Assembly (NCBI RefSeq): GCF_000027145.1
Contig: NC_013891.1
Coordinates: 2,728,001-2,792,000, forward strand
Source of the DNA: Listeria seeligeri serovar 1/2b str. SLCC3954
GTDB lineage: Bacteria; Bacillota; Bacilli; Lactobacillales; Listeriaceae
Length of the DNA stretch: 64,000 nucleotides
Direction of reading: 5' to 3'
The translations under genes and the position numbers were made by a program. Every line of letters begins with the position of its first letter. Position 1 is the stretch's first letter. This document shows, in pieces, positions 9,302 to 21,543 of the stretch. The notes below the pieces were generated by a model, which had not been told where the DNA came from, made no database searches, and saw only the letters and a list, made by a program, of their open reading frames with translations.

Positions 9302-11002
9302 TTAATAGCCTCGTATATAAAACTTTTCGCCCAAAGATGAAATGATCGGTAGCAAAATGTGTGACGGGTATTCTGGGCTATGATAAATTGTCTGATTAGC
9401 AATTTGGCTCTCTGTCGAATTGATAAAGCTTTTTCCTGTGTTTGGGTTTGGGTCAAATCTAGGGAAGTTACTTGAAGATATTTCGATGCGGATTTGGTGA
9501 CCTTTTTGAAATAAATTGCTTGTCGCCCATAGATTAATCGTGTATTCATTGATGTTATTTTGTACTTTATCACCATGTTGTTTGGCTGCGCGAATAATCC
9601 CATCGGCAAGGTTAAATGCGGTTCCATCTGGAAAAACATCTACTAATTTAGCTGTAAAATCTGTGTTTGGCGCATCTGTTTTCGCCCATAGTTTTACCTC
9701 AACCTGTCCTGTTACTTCTAACGCTTCTTCTAACGGGGCTGTTGAATAGTAAAGGATATCGTCACGATGTTCTAATGTTTGTTGGTTACGTGGTCCGTCA
9801 GCGTGTAATTCTTTATGCAGCGTGCCCCCTCCATTAGATGGGACTGGATTTTCCGGATCATAACTAAATGTAGCCTCAGAGCTAGTTGTTGGCGGTGTGA
9901 ACTTGGCGCTTACTTCCCCTTCTTGAAAATAGAGCGGGGTGTTAGTTGCATTTTTTGGCGGCCATTCCTCAGTAGTTTTCCACTCATTCAATCCCATAAC
10001 AAAATAACTAACCGACGCATTTTCTGGAATTGGCTCTTGTTTTAACCAATGATTAAACCACTCAATATGCTGTTTATGCATGCTCGCCTCGCCCCATGCG
10101 TTAGCTGCCATCCCAAAATCACGGTCACCAATCATTTGACCAAAATTAGCGTGTGTCCATGGGCCGATTACAAGGCGGTCACCGAAACCACGGCTATGTC
10201 CATTTTGAAAATTAGCGATAGTTTTATCAAGGAAACAGTCATACCATCCAGCAACATGGAGTCCAGGAACGTTAATTTTTTCATAGTTACTTTTAGCATC
10301 AATTGCTTTCCAGTGATTGTGGGTTGGTTCGTAATTCAGTAATTTAGCAAAATATGGCATTTCTTCGCACCCGATTGCCGGCCAGTCTTTGTATGGTTTA
10401 AATTTATACAGTGTATCTAGGTTATCTAAGTTTTTCATTAAGTTATTTACTGCTTGTTCTAACTTTGCTCTTGTCTTATATTTCCTAGCAAGCATGTTAG
10501 GTAGCATCGACTCCAGATTCCACGTTTCCCACATCCCTAGTTCAAGAGCACCATCATGATCGTTAAAAACGTCCGTCATGCTGTTTTGGGCCATAATTGG
10601 TGCAATAGCTTTCAAATGTTTGTTTCCGCTAATTGCTGCTAAAATTTGCGTATAACCATAATAAGATAGGCCAAACATTCCTACGTCACCATTTGCGTAA
10701 GGTAGGTTTGCTGCCCACTCAATAGTATCGTAACCATCATCCACTTCTGCTATGTACGGTACAAATTCTCCTTCCGACGTATATCTGCCACGAACATCTT
10801 GAACTATGACGATATAACCTTGTTCAGCTAAAATATTCGGCCTAATAAAATGAAGTCCATAAGATTTGCTATACGGTAACCGCGTAAGAAGAACCGGGTA
10901 CTTTCCTTCGTCTGCTGGGCGATATATGTCGGCGTAAAGTGTTACTCCATCCCGCATTTTCGCAGGAATATCTGTTTCTATGATTAATTGATTATGTTTC
11001 AC
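9302..11002 (-). CDS. CocE/NonD family hydrolase (X-Pro dipeptidyl-peptidase-like)
   Basis: A 566-residue alpha/beta hydrolase related to the cocaine esterase / Xaa-Pro dipeptidyl-peptidase S15 family. Motifs are RDGVTLYADIYRP at the N-terminus, QDVRGRYTSEGEF, the nucleophile elbow GLSYYGY (Ser), and a C-terminal jelly-roll region (ATFSYDP...QIRIEISSSNFPRFDPN). No signal peptide is visible, so it is probably cytoplasmic. The start is placed at the GTG at 11002, 9 nt after AAGGAG. The longer frame opens at a TTG inside the topB terminator, and the ATG at 11011 abuts the ribosome site. The start region coincides with a parS site. Substrate unknown: an ester or a proline-containing peptide. Confidence 0.8.
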   Translation of the reverse strand: MKHNQLIIETDIPAKMRDGVTLYADIYRPADEGKYPVLLTRLPYSKSYGLHFIRPNILAEQGYIVIVQDVRGRYTSEGEFVPYIAEVDDGYDTIEWAANLPYANGDVGMFGLSYYGYTQILAAISGNKHLKAIAPIMAQNSMTDVFNDHDGALELGMWETWNLESMLPNMLARKYKTRAKLEQAVNNLMKNLDNLDTLYKFKPYKDWPAIGCEEMPYFAKLLNYEPTHNHWKAIDAKSNYEKINVPGLHVAGWYDCFLDKTIANFQNGHSRGFGDRLVIGPWTHANFGQMIGDRDFGMAANAWGEASMHKQHIEWFNHWLKQEPIPENASVSYFVMGLNEWKTTEEWPPKNATNTPLYFQEGEVSAKFTPPTTSSEATFSYDPENPVPSNGGGTLHKELHADGPRNQQTLEHRDDILYYSTAPLEEALEVTGQVEVKLWAKTDAPNTDFTAKLVDVFPDGTAFNLADGIIRAAKQHGDKVQNNINEYTINLWATSNLFQKGHQIRIEISSSNFPRFDPNPNTGKSFINSTESQIANQTIYHSPEYPSHILLPIISSLGEKFYIRGY

Positions 11003-11010
11003 GTGAAACA
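10995..11010. other. parS centromere-like site
   Basis: TGTTTCACGTGAAACA, an exact match to the Firmicute ParB-binding consensus. It lies over the translation start of the CocE-family gene. Confidence 0.93.
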
Positions 11011-11063
11011 TCTCCTTTTTGATATTGATTGTCATTTTATTGTTTCGTAAACAGCTGCTTATG

Positions 11064-11108
11064 TCAAACAAAGAGACCCACTCAATATGAGTGGGTCTCT
11101 TTGTTTGA
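11064..11108 (-). terminator. Terminator hairpin downstream of topB
   Basis: A perfect 20-bp stem (11064-11083 / 11089-11108) with a 5-nt loop, immediately after the topB stop. The T tract is weak, but the 3' arm is U-rich on both strands. Confidence 0.75.
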
Positions 11109-11110
11109 TT

Positions 11111-13264
11111 TTATTTATCTAATTTCAATTTGGCAAGTGCTTCTGCCATCGGGTTATTAAATGGTTCCTCTTCTTGTTTATTCTGTTTTTTCATAAACTT
11201 AGCGACATCTGTTTTCGAGACGTTTTTATTTTTTTGTTTATCACGACGCTCTTGGAAAGCGGATAGTTTTTCACGATAGCCGCAGACACATACAAATAGC
11301 TGTTTGTCTCCTTCGCCACGCATTTCCATCCGTTTATGGCAATTTGGGCAGCGTGCGTTGGTTGTTCTTGAAAGTGATTCGCGGTGACCACACTCGCGGT
11401 CTTGGCATACGAGCATTGTTCCACGTTTACCTTTGACTTTCAGCATTGGTTTGCCGCAATCTGGACATTTTTGCGATGTAATATTATCATGGCGGAATTT
11501 TTTATCATTTTGTTTAATTTCAGATACAGCTTTTTTAGCGTAATCACGCATTTCAGCAGTAAATTTACGATAATCTAATTCGCCTTTTGCAATTTTTGAT
11601 AATTTTTGTTCCCAACGAGCAGTTAACTCCGGCGACTTCAAATCTTCCGGAACTAATTCTAGTAATTGGCGTCCTTTGGAAGTAATTTGGATATCTTTAC
11701 CTTGTTTTTCTAGGGAGTAACTATTGAATAGTTTTTCAATGATGTCGGCTCGGGTTGCTACCGTTCCCAGTCCACCTGTATCTCCAAGTGTTTTCGCTAG
11801 TGCTTTATTGGATGTTTCCATGTATTTTGATGGATTTTCCATCGCTGAAAGTAATGTTGCTTCATTAAATCTAGCTGGTGGCTTTGTTTTTCCGGTTTCT
11901 AAGTTTATTTGTTTAACCGGGAGTTTGTCACCTTTTTTCATTTTGGTTAGTTGGTCTGGCTCGCGCGCTTCTCCAAAAATGCTTTTCCAACCAAGCGATT
12001 TAACAACTTTGCCTTTTAATGTGAAGTCTTCTTGACCAATTTTAGCTTTAACCGATGTTTCTTCGTAAATATATGGTTCAGAAAGCACAGCTAGGAAACG
12101 CTTAACAACTAAGTCATAGACTTTACGTTCTTTATCGCTTAAATCTCCGAGTGACACGGATTGTTCTGTTGGGATAATCGCGTGGTGATCACTGACTTTG
12201 CCGTTGTCTACGAATGACTTATTGGCTTTAATTGGTTTGCTACTAATTTGGCGGGCGGCTTTCGCATTTTCACCGACACCGCATGCTTGCAGACGCTCTT
12301 TTAATGTTGGCACGATATCCGTAGAAATAAAACGGGAATCTGTCCGCGGATAAGTTAAAATTTTATGGCGTTCATACAGCGTTTGCATGATATTAAGTGT
12401 TTCTTTTGCTGAAAAGTCATACCGATTATTAGCGTCCCGTTGAAGTTCTGTCAAATCATATAGTCCAGGAGAAAATGTTTTCTTTTCTTTCATCGAAACA
12501 TCAGTAATAACTGCTGTTTCGCCTTTTAAAGAGTTTACAATTTTCTCTGCTAAGGCTTTATCAAATGTTTGGCCAATGTTCCACGTGAAACATTCTTGGT
12601 CAGTTAGAGCTTTTATTCCATAATATTCGCGTGGTTTAAAATTCCGGATTTCTTCTTCGCGATATTGAATCATCGCAAGTGTTGGTGTTTGTACTCGTCC
12701 GCACGAAAGTTGTGCATTGTATTTTGTTGTGAGCGCTCGTGTAGCGTTGATTCCAACAACCCAATCCGCTTCCGAACGAGCGACGGCAGAATGATATAGG
12801 TTTTCGTAGGCTTTCCCAGGTTTTAAGTGTTCAAAGCCTTCGCGAATTGCTTTATCAGTTACCGAAGATATCCATAGTCGTTTGAGTGGTTTTTTGATTT
12901 TTGCGTAATCAATAATCCACCGTGCGACTAGTTCTCCTTCGCGTCCAGCGTCGGTTGCAATTACAATCGTAGTAATATCGGTGCGATTCATTAGTTTTTT
13001 CACTGTTTCATATTGTTTTCTTGTTTGCTTGATTGGTTCTAATTTCATTTTCTCTGGAAGCATCGGTAAATCTTCCATATTCCAATTTTTATATTTAGGG
13101 TCATATCGTTCTGGGTCAGCAAGCGTGACAAGGTGTCCAAGCGCCCAAGTGACGACATATTTCCCGCCCTCTAGATAGCCGTTTTTCCCTTGTTTAGCCC
13201 CAAGTACGCGGCCAATATCTTTACCGACAGATGGTTTCTCTGCCAATACTAGTGTTTTTGTCAT
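11111..13264 (-). CDS. topB: DNA topoisomerase III
   Basis: Type IA topoisomerase that decatenates and relaxes negatively supercoiled DNA through a 5'-phosphotyrosine intermediate. The 717-residue protein starts with the Toprim segment TLVLAEKPSVGKDIGRVLG and has the acidic TDAGREGELVARW motif. The active-site region is ILTYPRTDSRF (Tyr near residue 305). The C-terminal tail holds zinc-ribbon-like Cys pairs (CPDCGKP ... CQDREC ... CPNCHKR). Ribosome site AGAGAGGA. It neighbours recQ, its usual functional partner. A parS site is embedded in the reading frame at 12577. Confidence 0.95.
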   Translation of the reverse strand: MTKTLVLAEKPSVGKDIGRVLGAKQGKNGYLEGGKYVVTWALGHLVTLADPERYDPKYKNWNMEDLPMLPEKMKLEPIKQTRKQYETVKKLMNRTDITTIVIATDAGREGELVARWIIDYAKIKKPLKRLWISSVTDKAIREGFEHLKPGKAYENLYHSAVARSEADWVVGINATRALTTKYNAQLSCGRVQTPTLAMIQYREEEIRNFKPREYYGIKALTDQECFTWNIGQTFDKALAEKIVNSLKGETAVITDVSMKEKKTFSPGLYDLTELQRDANNRYDFSAKETLNIMQTLYERHKILTYPRTDSRFISTDIVPTLKERLQACGVGENAKAARQISSKPIKANKSFVDNGKVSDHHAIIPTEQSVSLGDLSDKERKVYDLVVKRFLAVLSEPYIYEETSVKAKIGQEDFTLKGKVVKSLGWKSIFGEAREPDQLTKMKKGDKLPVKQINLETGKTKPPARFNEATLLSAMENPSKYMETSNKALAKTLGDTGGLGTVATRADIIEKLFNSYSLEKQGKDIQITSKGRQLLELVPEDLKSPELTARWEQKLSKIAKGELDYRKFTAEMRDYAKKAVSEIKQNDKKFRHDNITSQKCPDCGKPMLKVKGKRGTMLVCQDRECGHRESLSRTTNARCPNCHKRMEMRGEGDKQLFVCVCGYREKLSAFQERRDKQKNKNVSKTDVAKFMKKQNKQEEEPFNNPMAEALAKLKLDK
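12577..12592. other. parS site inside topB
   Basis: TGTTCCACGTGAAACA, an exact match to TGTTNCACGTGAAACA (N = C), read through by the topB coding sequence. Confidence 0.9.
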
Positions 13265-13310
13265 CTGTCAAAATCCTCTCTTCTATCTTAATTATCGTAA
13301 CATAACTTAT

Positions 13311-15086
13311 CTATTCTTTCACTGCCTCTTGTTGCAAAACTGCTAAGAATTCTGCTCCGTATTTGTCACGTTTCATAGCGCCAATTCCTTTAATTTCTAA
13401 AAGCGCCTCTTCGTCTTGTGGTAAGTACGAGCACATTTCCCGTAAAGTTTCATCGGAAAAAATAATATATGGTGGCACTTTGTGTTTGGAGGCTAATTCT
13501 CTCCGGACCTCTCGAAGTTGTTCAAATAAGTCACTATTTACTTCGATTTTCACTTTCTCCGCACGTTTCGCTTGTTTTCGTTCGACTTTAAGTTCGCCTC
13601 GTAGCACCGAGACAGCTCGTTCCGTTAATTTTAACGATGGGAATTGGCTATCTGTTGGTTGTAAATATTTCTCAGCAATAAGGTAATCAATGAGTTGTAA
13701 CACGTCTTTTTGGGATAAGTCTTTCATTAATCCATACGTGCTAAGTTCATCAAATCGCCAGTCTTTCACTTTTTGATCAGCTGAACCGGTCAATACTTTA
13801 GCTATTAATACTTTACCAAACCTTTCTCCCATTCTTTTTATACAGGAGAATAATTGCTGGGCCTCAATCGTCACATCTGTTGCTTCCCTTGTATCTAAAC
13901 AATTACTACATTTACCACAGTTTTCCTCATCGTCACCAAAATATTGAACAATGTACTTCTGCAAGCAAATTTCGGTATAACCGTAGCCTGTCATTTGGCG
14001 TAGTTTGGCAAATTCATTCTGTTTACGCTCGTCATCCATTTCTGATTGTTCAATTAAAAACTGTTGTATACGACTATCTTGGGGTGAAAAAAGTAAAATA
14101 CAATCACTCGGAACACCGTCTCGCCCAGCACGACCAGCTTCTTGGTAGTAAGCTTCAATGTTTCGCGGTATATTGTAATGGATAACAAAGCGTACATTGG
14201 ATTTATTAATGCCCATTCCAAATGCATTTGTAGCCACAATTACGCGAATATCATCATAAAGAAACTTCTCTTGCCAGTCTCTCCTTGCAATATCGCTCAT
14301 TCCGCCGTGATACATACCAGCTTCCACGCCTTTTTTCAGCAGGAAAGTATGCAGACGCTCCACTTCCTTACGTGTTGAAGCATATACAATACCGGATTCT
14401 GTTTTATTTTTGGTTAAATAATCCATCAAATATTTATCTTTATCTTGCCCTTTTACGACTTGGAAGGCTAAATTGTCCCTAGAAAAACCTGTTTTCACCA
14501 CTGAATTCTGTCCAATTTTTAACAACCGGCAAATATCATCGGAAACTGCTTGGGTTGCGGTAGCAGTTAATGCGATTACGAGTGGTCGTTTTTTCATTTT
14601 ATCCAAACTGTCACAAAGCGAAAGGTAGCTTGGTCTAAAATCATGTCCCCACTGCGAAATACAGTGCGCCTCATCAATCGCAAATAAAGAAATCGGCACT
14701 TGCTCGATTAATCGCTGAAAACCAGGTGTTTCAATACGTTCTGGTGCAATGTAGAGCATTTTTAACTCTCCTGAAAAAGCTGCATCTAAGCGGAGATCGA
14801 TTTCATGAGTAGTTAGTGTACTATTTATAAAAGTGGCTGCTATCCCTTCAGAAACCAGCGCATCAACTTGATCTTTCATTAGTGAAATAAGCGGAGAAAC
14901 AACAATAGTTAGTCCATCAAAAAGTAGCGCTGGGATTTGATAACAAAGCGACTTTCCGCCGCCTGTTGGCATGATTGCAAGGGTATCTTCTCCCGCGCAA
15001 AGTTTGGAAATCACATCCACTTGTCCATCCCGAAAATCTTGATAACCAAAATTCTGCTGTAAAATAACTTTTGCTTGCTCTATCAT
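13311..15086 (-). CDS. recQ: ATP-dependent DNA helicase RecQ
   Basis: 3'-5' superfamily 2 helicase for recombination and fork repair. The 591-residue protein shows Walker A MPTGGGKSLCYQ, DEAHCISQWGHDFRPSY, SALTATAT-like IALTATATQ and QEAGRAGRDG. A zinc-binding cluster C..C..C (CGKCSNC) sits in the RQC domain. The C-terminal HRDC domain includes LPQDEEALLEIKGIGAMKRDKYG. The ATG at 15086 follows GAGGAGGCC by about 12 nt. It lies upstream of topB in the same orientation with a 46-nt gap, so the two may be co-transcribed. Confidence 0.95.
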   Translation of the reverse strand: MIEQAKVILQQNFGYQDFRDGQVDVISKLCAGEDTLAIMPTGGGKSLCYQIPALLFDGLTIVVSPLISLMKDQVDALVSEGIAATFINSTLTTHEIDLRLDAAFSGELKMLYIAPERIETPGFQRLIEQVPISLFAIDEAHCISQWGHDFRPSYLSLCDSLDKMKKRPLVIALTATATQAVSDDICRLLKIGQNSVVKTGFSRDNLAFQVVKGQDKDKYLMDYLTKNKTESGIVYASTRKEVERLHTFLLKKGVEAGMYHGGMSDIARRDWQEKFLYDDIRVIVATNAFGMGINKSNVRFVIHYNIPRNIEAYYQEAGRAGRDGVPSDCILLFSPQDSRIQQFLIEQSEMDDERKQNEFAKLRQMTGYGYTEICLQKYIVQYFGDDEENCGKCSNCLDTREATDVTIEAQQLFSCIKRMGERFGKVLIAKVLTGSADQKVKDWRFDELSTYGLMKDLSQKDVLQLIDYLIAEKYLQPTDSQFPSLKLTERAVSVLRGELKVERKQAKRAEKVKIEVNSDLFEQLREVRRELASKHKVPPYIIFSDETLREMCSYLPQDEEALLEIKGIGAMKRDKYGAEFLAVLQQEAVKE

Positions 15087-15202
15087 TATCTTTTTTTAGG
15101 CCTCCTCTATAGAATTAGTATAGCTGTTTTAAGACTGTAAATGAAGCTTTTTGAGGAAATTCGTATTTTTGAGAGAATTTGGATTTTTTAGTTGGAGAAA
15201 TG

Positions 15203-15240
15203 AAAAAGCAGAAATCCCTTTTTAAAGAGATTTCTGCTTG
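15203..15240 (-). terminator. Terminator of guaB
   Basis: Stem AAGCAGAAATC / GATTTCTGCTT around a T/A-rich loop, immediately downstream of the guaB stop on the minus strand. Confidence 0.75.
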
Positions 15241-15248
15241 TTTATAGC

Positions 15249-16833
<1,585 letters not shown>

Positions 16834-16883
16834 TTCTATAATCATGCTGAAATAGCCAATGTATTTTTTAGTTATTGAATATG

Positions 16884-16912
16884 ATGTTACAAGAAGCTAC
16901 GAGCTATGTCAA
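16884..16912 (-). promoter_or_regulatory. Promoter of guaB
   Basis: Minus strand: TTGACA (16912-16907), a 17-nt spacer, TAACAT (16889-16884). Confidence 0.72.
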
Positions 16913-16955
16913 GAAGGTTTTCATTGTTGTTTTATTCAGAAAATATAGTAAAAAA

Positions 16956-16971
16956 TGTTTCACGTGAAACA
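16956..16971. other. parS site between guaB and the macro-domain gene
   Basis: TGTTTCACGTGAAACA, exact consensus, intergenic. Confidence 0.95.
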
Positions 16972-16975
16972 TTTT

Positions 16976-17006
16976 AAAAACCGCTTAAGAAATTGATCTT
17001 AAACGG
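16976..17006 (-). terminator. Terminator of the macro-domain gene
   Basis: Minus-strand stem CCGTTTAAGA / CTTAAGCGG followed by a T run, adjoining the parS site. Confidence 0.75.
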
Positions 17007-17529
17007 CTTCACTTTTGATTAGTTTATTGTACAAAGTTAAATTTTCATCATCGTAACAAACAAATCGAATTTCTTTAATACTTGAATCATACTCTTCTTC
17101 TATCCATTTTCGTACTGTATATAATACCACTTCCGCAGCTAATTCTTTGGGAAATCCATATACACCAGTTGAAATATTCGGGAATGCAATAGATGTTAAA
17201 TCCTTTCCTGCTGCTAGGTCTAATGCTTTCCAATAACAAGAAGCTAATTTGTTTGCTTCCTGATGCTCTCCGTCCTTCCAAACAGGTCCGACAGCATGTA
17301 TGATATATTTCGTTTTCAAATCACCGGCTGAAGTGATAACAGCTTCACCCGCTGGACATGATCCAATTCGATTAATGACTTCTTGACATTCTTTTAATAA
17401 ATCCGGACCAGCTGCCTGATGAATCGCTCCGTCTACTCCAGCTCCACCTAGAAGCCCTGAATTGGCCGCATTTACAATCACATCGACATCCTGTTCAGTA
17501 ATATCACCTTTTACAATTGTTAGTTTCAC
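16999..17529 (-). CDS. Macro-domain protein (ADP-ribose / O-acetyl-ADP-ribose hydrolase type)
   Basis: A 176-residue stand-alone macro domain of the MacroD/YmdB class. Motifs are [39 protein letters not shown] and [14 protein letters not shown] for the ribose and phosphate loops, then [18 protein letters not shown]. Such enzymes deacetylate O-acetyl-ADP-ribose or remove mono-ADP-ribose. The ATG at 17529 follows a GAGGTGA site. It is downstream of the ABC-F gene with a 57-nt gap. The catalytic class is a family inference; the physiological substrate is unknown. Confidence 0.9.
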   Translation of the reverse strand: MKLTIVKGDITEQDVDVIVNAANSGLLGGAGVDGAIHQAAGPDLLKECQEVINRIGSCPAGEAVITSAGDLKTKYIIHAVGPVWKDGEHQEANKLASCYWKALDLAAGKDLTSIAFPNISTGVYGFPKELAAEVVLYTVRKWIEEEYDSSIKEIRFVCYDDENLTLYNKLIKSEAV

Positions 17530-17586
17530 TTCATCACCTCTTTTCTTTATTTTAATTTATTTTTGCTAGAATTTCCAGCTTGGTGG

Positions 17587-19197
17587 CTATTGACGTTTTG
17601 TTAGCGCGTAACTATAATTCCCTTCGTAGGTAGTTAACTGCTTGTTTTCAAGCCAAATTACTTTCGAACATAGTTGGTCCATAAAGTAGCGATCATGGGA
17701 AACCGTTATAACCGTCCCAGAAAACGAGCGAATAGCTTCTTCTAAAACTTCACGAGAAGCAATGTCTAAATGGTTTGTTGGTTCATCTAAAATTAGTGTA
17801 TTGACTGGCATGTTAATGAATTGAGCCAGTCTAAGCCTCATGCGCTCGCCGCCGCTAATATTCCCAACTTTACGAAAGACCATTTCTCCATAAAACATGA
17901 ATCCAGCTAACATTTTTCTCGCTTCTCCTTCTGTTACGGCGACCTTATCTCGAAACGCTTCAAGTACGGTCATTTCTTGATTAAGTTCTTCCATTTGTTG
18001 GGAAAGGGAGGCAATTTTGACACTCGGTCCTACTTTAATATAGCCGCTATCCGTTGCAACTTTTCCTTCAATCATTTTTAGAAGAGTCGTTTTTCCAGTA
18101 CCGTTTTCACCTATAAGTGCAACCCGTTCGCCTTGCCTGATTTGCATAGAAACGTTCTTAACTATCACTTTATCTTGAAATTTTTTGCTTACATTTTCGA
18201 TAACGACTACTTCTTGTCCGCTACGCCCAGCTTCATCAAATTGTAACTGCATTTGTTTTTGCGTCAAAACTGGTCGCTTCACCATCACAATTCGTTCTAA
18301 TGCTTTTTCCATATTTTTTGCTCGACGGAACATCGCATCACTAGGCGGATTTGCTGCCATTGCCCAGATTCGCAGTTGTTTAATTGCCTTTTCCATTTTT
18401 TTGATTTTCTTTTGCTGGTCTTTATAATCTTGAAATTCTCGTAGCAACCGTTCTTCTCGTTCTTTTAGATAACCGGAAAAATTTGTATTGTAAATAATCA
18501 GTTCTTTATTTTCTAGCTCTACCATTTTTTGAACTACTTCATCTAAAAAATATCTATCATGCGATACTACAAATACCGTTCCCGTATAATGCTGTAAAAA
18601 GCTAGTTAGCCACTCTACTGCGAGAAAATCCAGATGGTTCGTTGGCTCATCAAGTAATAATAAGTCCGTTTTTTGGAGTAATAAGTGTGCTAAACCTGCT
18701 TTTGTTTTTTCGCCACCACTGAGCTCGCTCCATTTCCTATTCTTAAGCTGATTGATTCCTAAACCGTTCACTACTTTGTTCAAATCAGCATCCATTTCAT
18801 AACCACCAAGCTCCCCGAATAAAGCCATTTTGTCGCCATAACGATTCATTAGTTTTTCACTTGAATTGGTCGCCATTTCTTGTTCTAACTCCCGAAGTTC
18901 ATTTTCTAAACGTTGTAACTCTCCAAAACTTGTCCGCAAATAGTCTTCTACTAGCATTTCTGAATGAACAGTAGACATCTGATTTAAAAGTCCAATTTTC
19001 ACGCCTTTTTTATGAGTAACAATCCCACTATCAACGTTTTCTAATCCTTTTAAAATTTTTAAAATTGTACTCTTTCCTTCACCATTCCGACCAATTAAGC
19101 CAACTCGTTCCCCTTCTTCTAATTGAAACGATACTTTATCTAAAACAACATCTCCTGTAAATCTTTTCACTACGTCATTCATTGCTACTATTGTCAT
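17587..19197 (-). CDS. ABC-F family ribosome-associated ATPase
   Basis: Soluble protein (536 residues) with two ABC ATPase domains and no membrane domain. The N-terminal domain has GRNGEGKST, the signature LSGGEKTKAGLAHLLL and DEPTNHLD. The linker (about residues 230-310) is rich in basic and coiled-coil residues. The second domain has GENGTGKTT, ISGGERMRLRLAQ and DEPTNHLD. ABC-F proteins bind the ribosomal E site and relieve stalled or antibiotic-bound ribosomes. I cannot assign it to a resistance or housekeeping subfamily. The start is set at the ATG at 19197, 5 nt after GGAGG; the longer frame lacks a ribosome site. Confidence 0.88.
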   Translation of the reverse strand: MTIVAMNDVVKRFTGDVVLDKVSFQLEEGERVGLIGRNGEGKSTILKILKGLENVDSGIVTHKKGVKIGLLNQMSTVHSEMLVEDYLRTSFGELQRLENELRELEQEMATNSSEKLMNRYGDKMALFGELGGYEMDADLNKVVNGLGINQLKNRKWSELSGGEKTKAGLAHLLLQKTDLLLLDEPTNHLDFLAVEWLTSFLQHYTGTVFVVSHDRYFLDEVVQKMVELENKELIIYNTNFSGYLKEREERLLREFQDYKDQQKKIKKMEKAIKQLRIWAMAANPPSDAMFRRAKNMEKALERIVMVKRPVLTQKQMQLQFDEAGRSGQEVVVIENVSKKFQDKVIVKNVSMQIRQGERVALIGENGTGKTTLLKMIEGKVATDSGYIKVGPSVKIASLSQQMEELNQEMTVLEAFRDKVAVTEGEARKMLAGFMFYGEMVFRKVGNISGGERMRLRLAQFINMPVNTLILDEPTNHLDIASREVLEEAIRSFSGTVITVSHDRYFMDQLCSKVIWLENKQLTTYEGNYSYALTKRQ

Positions 19198-19232
19198 TTT
19201 GTCCTCCATTTATCCGAGGAAGCATAGCAAAA

Positions 19233-19248
19233 TGTTTCACGTGAAACA
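19233..19248. other. parS site upstream of the ABC-F gene
   Basis: TGTTTCACGTGAAACA, exact consensus, intergenic. Confidence 0.95.
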
Positions 19249-19258
19249 TTTTTAGACA

Positions 19259-19288
19259 ACAAAAAAGCGTCAGACAAGCGCCCGACGC
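19259..19288 (-). terminator. Terminator of the 36-residue peptide gene
   Basis: Minus-strand stem GCGTCGG / CTGACGC (one G-U pair) with an 8-nt loop, followed by TTTTTTG. Confidence 0.8.
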
Positions 19289-19363
19289 CAATTATAAGTA
19301 TAATACTAATTTAGCACTATACAAACCGATTGCGTGACTCCATGCTTCTCTCATTTTTTCTAG

Positions 19364-19474
19364 TTATGCAGTTTTTTGGGCAGACTTCGCCAATGTAACT
19401 GCAATACCGGAAAAAATTGCACGGACAATATACAAGTATTTAGCTATATTAGTGCGCGCATTCAAAAGAAACAT
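19364..19474 (-). CDS. Small cationic hydrophobic protein, 36 residues (unlisted small gene)
   Basis: I do not recognise this gene. The minus strand encodes a 36-residue peptide starting MFLLNARTNIAKYLYIVRA and ending AKSAQKTA. It has five Arg/Lys and no acidic residues, and a hydrophobic central helix (about residues 13-29). The gene has every expected signal. GAGGTG is 7 nt before the ATG, there is a 17-nt-spaced promoter at 19505-19533, and a terminator at 19259-19288. It sits alone between the ABC-F gene and the divergent PTS operon. Composition resembles small membrane peptides, type I toxins or antimicrobial-like peptides, but nothing proves any of these. Confidence 0.72.
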   Translation of the reverse strand: MFLLNARTNIAKYLYIVRAIFSGIAVTLAKSAQKTA

Positions 19475-19504
19475 GTCATCTCACCTCTTTCCATTAATAC
19501 ATAT

Positions 19505-19533
19505 AGAATAACGGAGCAACCTCTAAATGTCAA
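19505..19533 (-). promoter_or_regulatory. Promoter of the 36-residue peptide gene
   Basis: Minus strand: consensus -35 TTGACA (19533-19528), a 17-nt spacer and TATTCT (19510-19505), ending 31 nt before the ATG. Confidence 0.7.
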
Positions 19534-19625
19534 TTGTTCCCACTATCACATACACGAAACACAGCGTTTCACCTCAGAAACTTATACCATTGATATGAAA
19601 CACGAACCCAAAGCGCCAAAATCTA

Positions 19626-19654
19626 TTTACCAATTAGTCGAAACCGTTTACATT
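19626..19654 (+). promoter_or_regulatory. PTS operon promoter overlapped by a cre-like site
   Basis: TTTACC (19626-19631), a 17-nt spacer, TACATT (19649-19654). Overlapping it, 19639-19652 reads CGAAACCGTTTACA, one mismatch from the CcpA operator consensus TGWNANCGNTNWCA. Carbon catabolite repression of the beta-glucoside operon is the natural inference. Confidence 0.55.
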
Positions 19655-19674
19655 AGTAAAGCAAGCAAAACTAA

Positions 19675-21165
<1,491 letters not shown>

Positions 21166-21214
21166 GCCTTGTTCGCTCTCTGCTTCACCAATTATTCTTG
21201 GGAGGGAATTTTTT

Positions 21215-21517
21215 ATGAAAAAAATATTGCTTGTTTGTGCAGCAGGAATGTCTACAAGTTTACTCGTTACAAAAATGAAAGCGCACGCAACTTCTATTGG
21301 GGAAGAGATTGAGATTGAAGCACTACCAGTATCTGAGGCTAGTAATGTAGTGGATGATATGGACATCGTTATGCTTGGGCCTCAAGTACGTTACCAAAAG
21401 CCGCAAGTAGATGAACTTGTACAAGGCCGCATTCCCGTTGTTGTTATCGACATGAAAGATTACGGAATGCTAAACGGTAAGGCTGTGCTTGAAAAAGCTT
21501 TTGCAGAAATTAACTAA
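21215..21517 (+). CDS. PTS lactose/cellobiose-family IIB component
   Basis: A 100-residue phosphocarrier. The phosphorylated cysteine lies in the N-terminal P-loop KILLVCAAGMSTS (Cys8). It accepts phosphate from IIA and passes it to the sugar held by IIC. Full length for the family. Ribosome site GGGAGG. It follows the GH1 gene by 49 nt. Confidence 0.93.
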   Translation: MKKILLVCAAGMSTSLLVTKMKAHATSIGEEIEIEALPVSEASNVVDDMDIVMLGPQVRYQKPQVDELVQGRIPVVVIDMKDYGMLNGKAVLEKAFAEIN

Positions 21518-21543
21518 GGAATTTAAAACAGGGAGGTTTTAAA

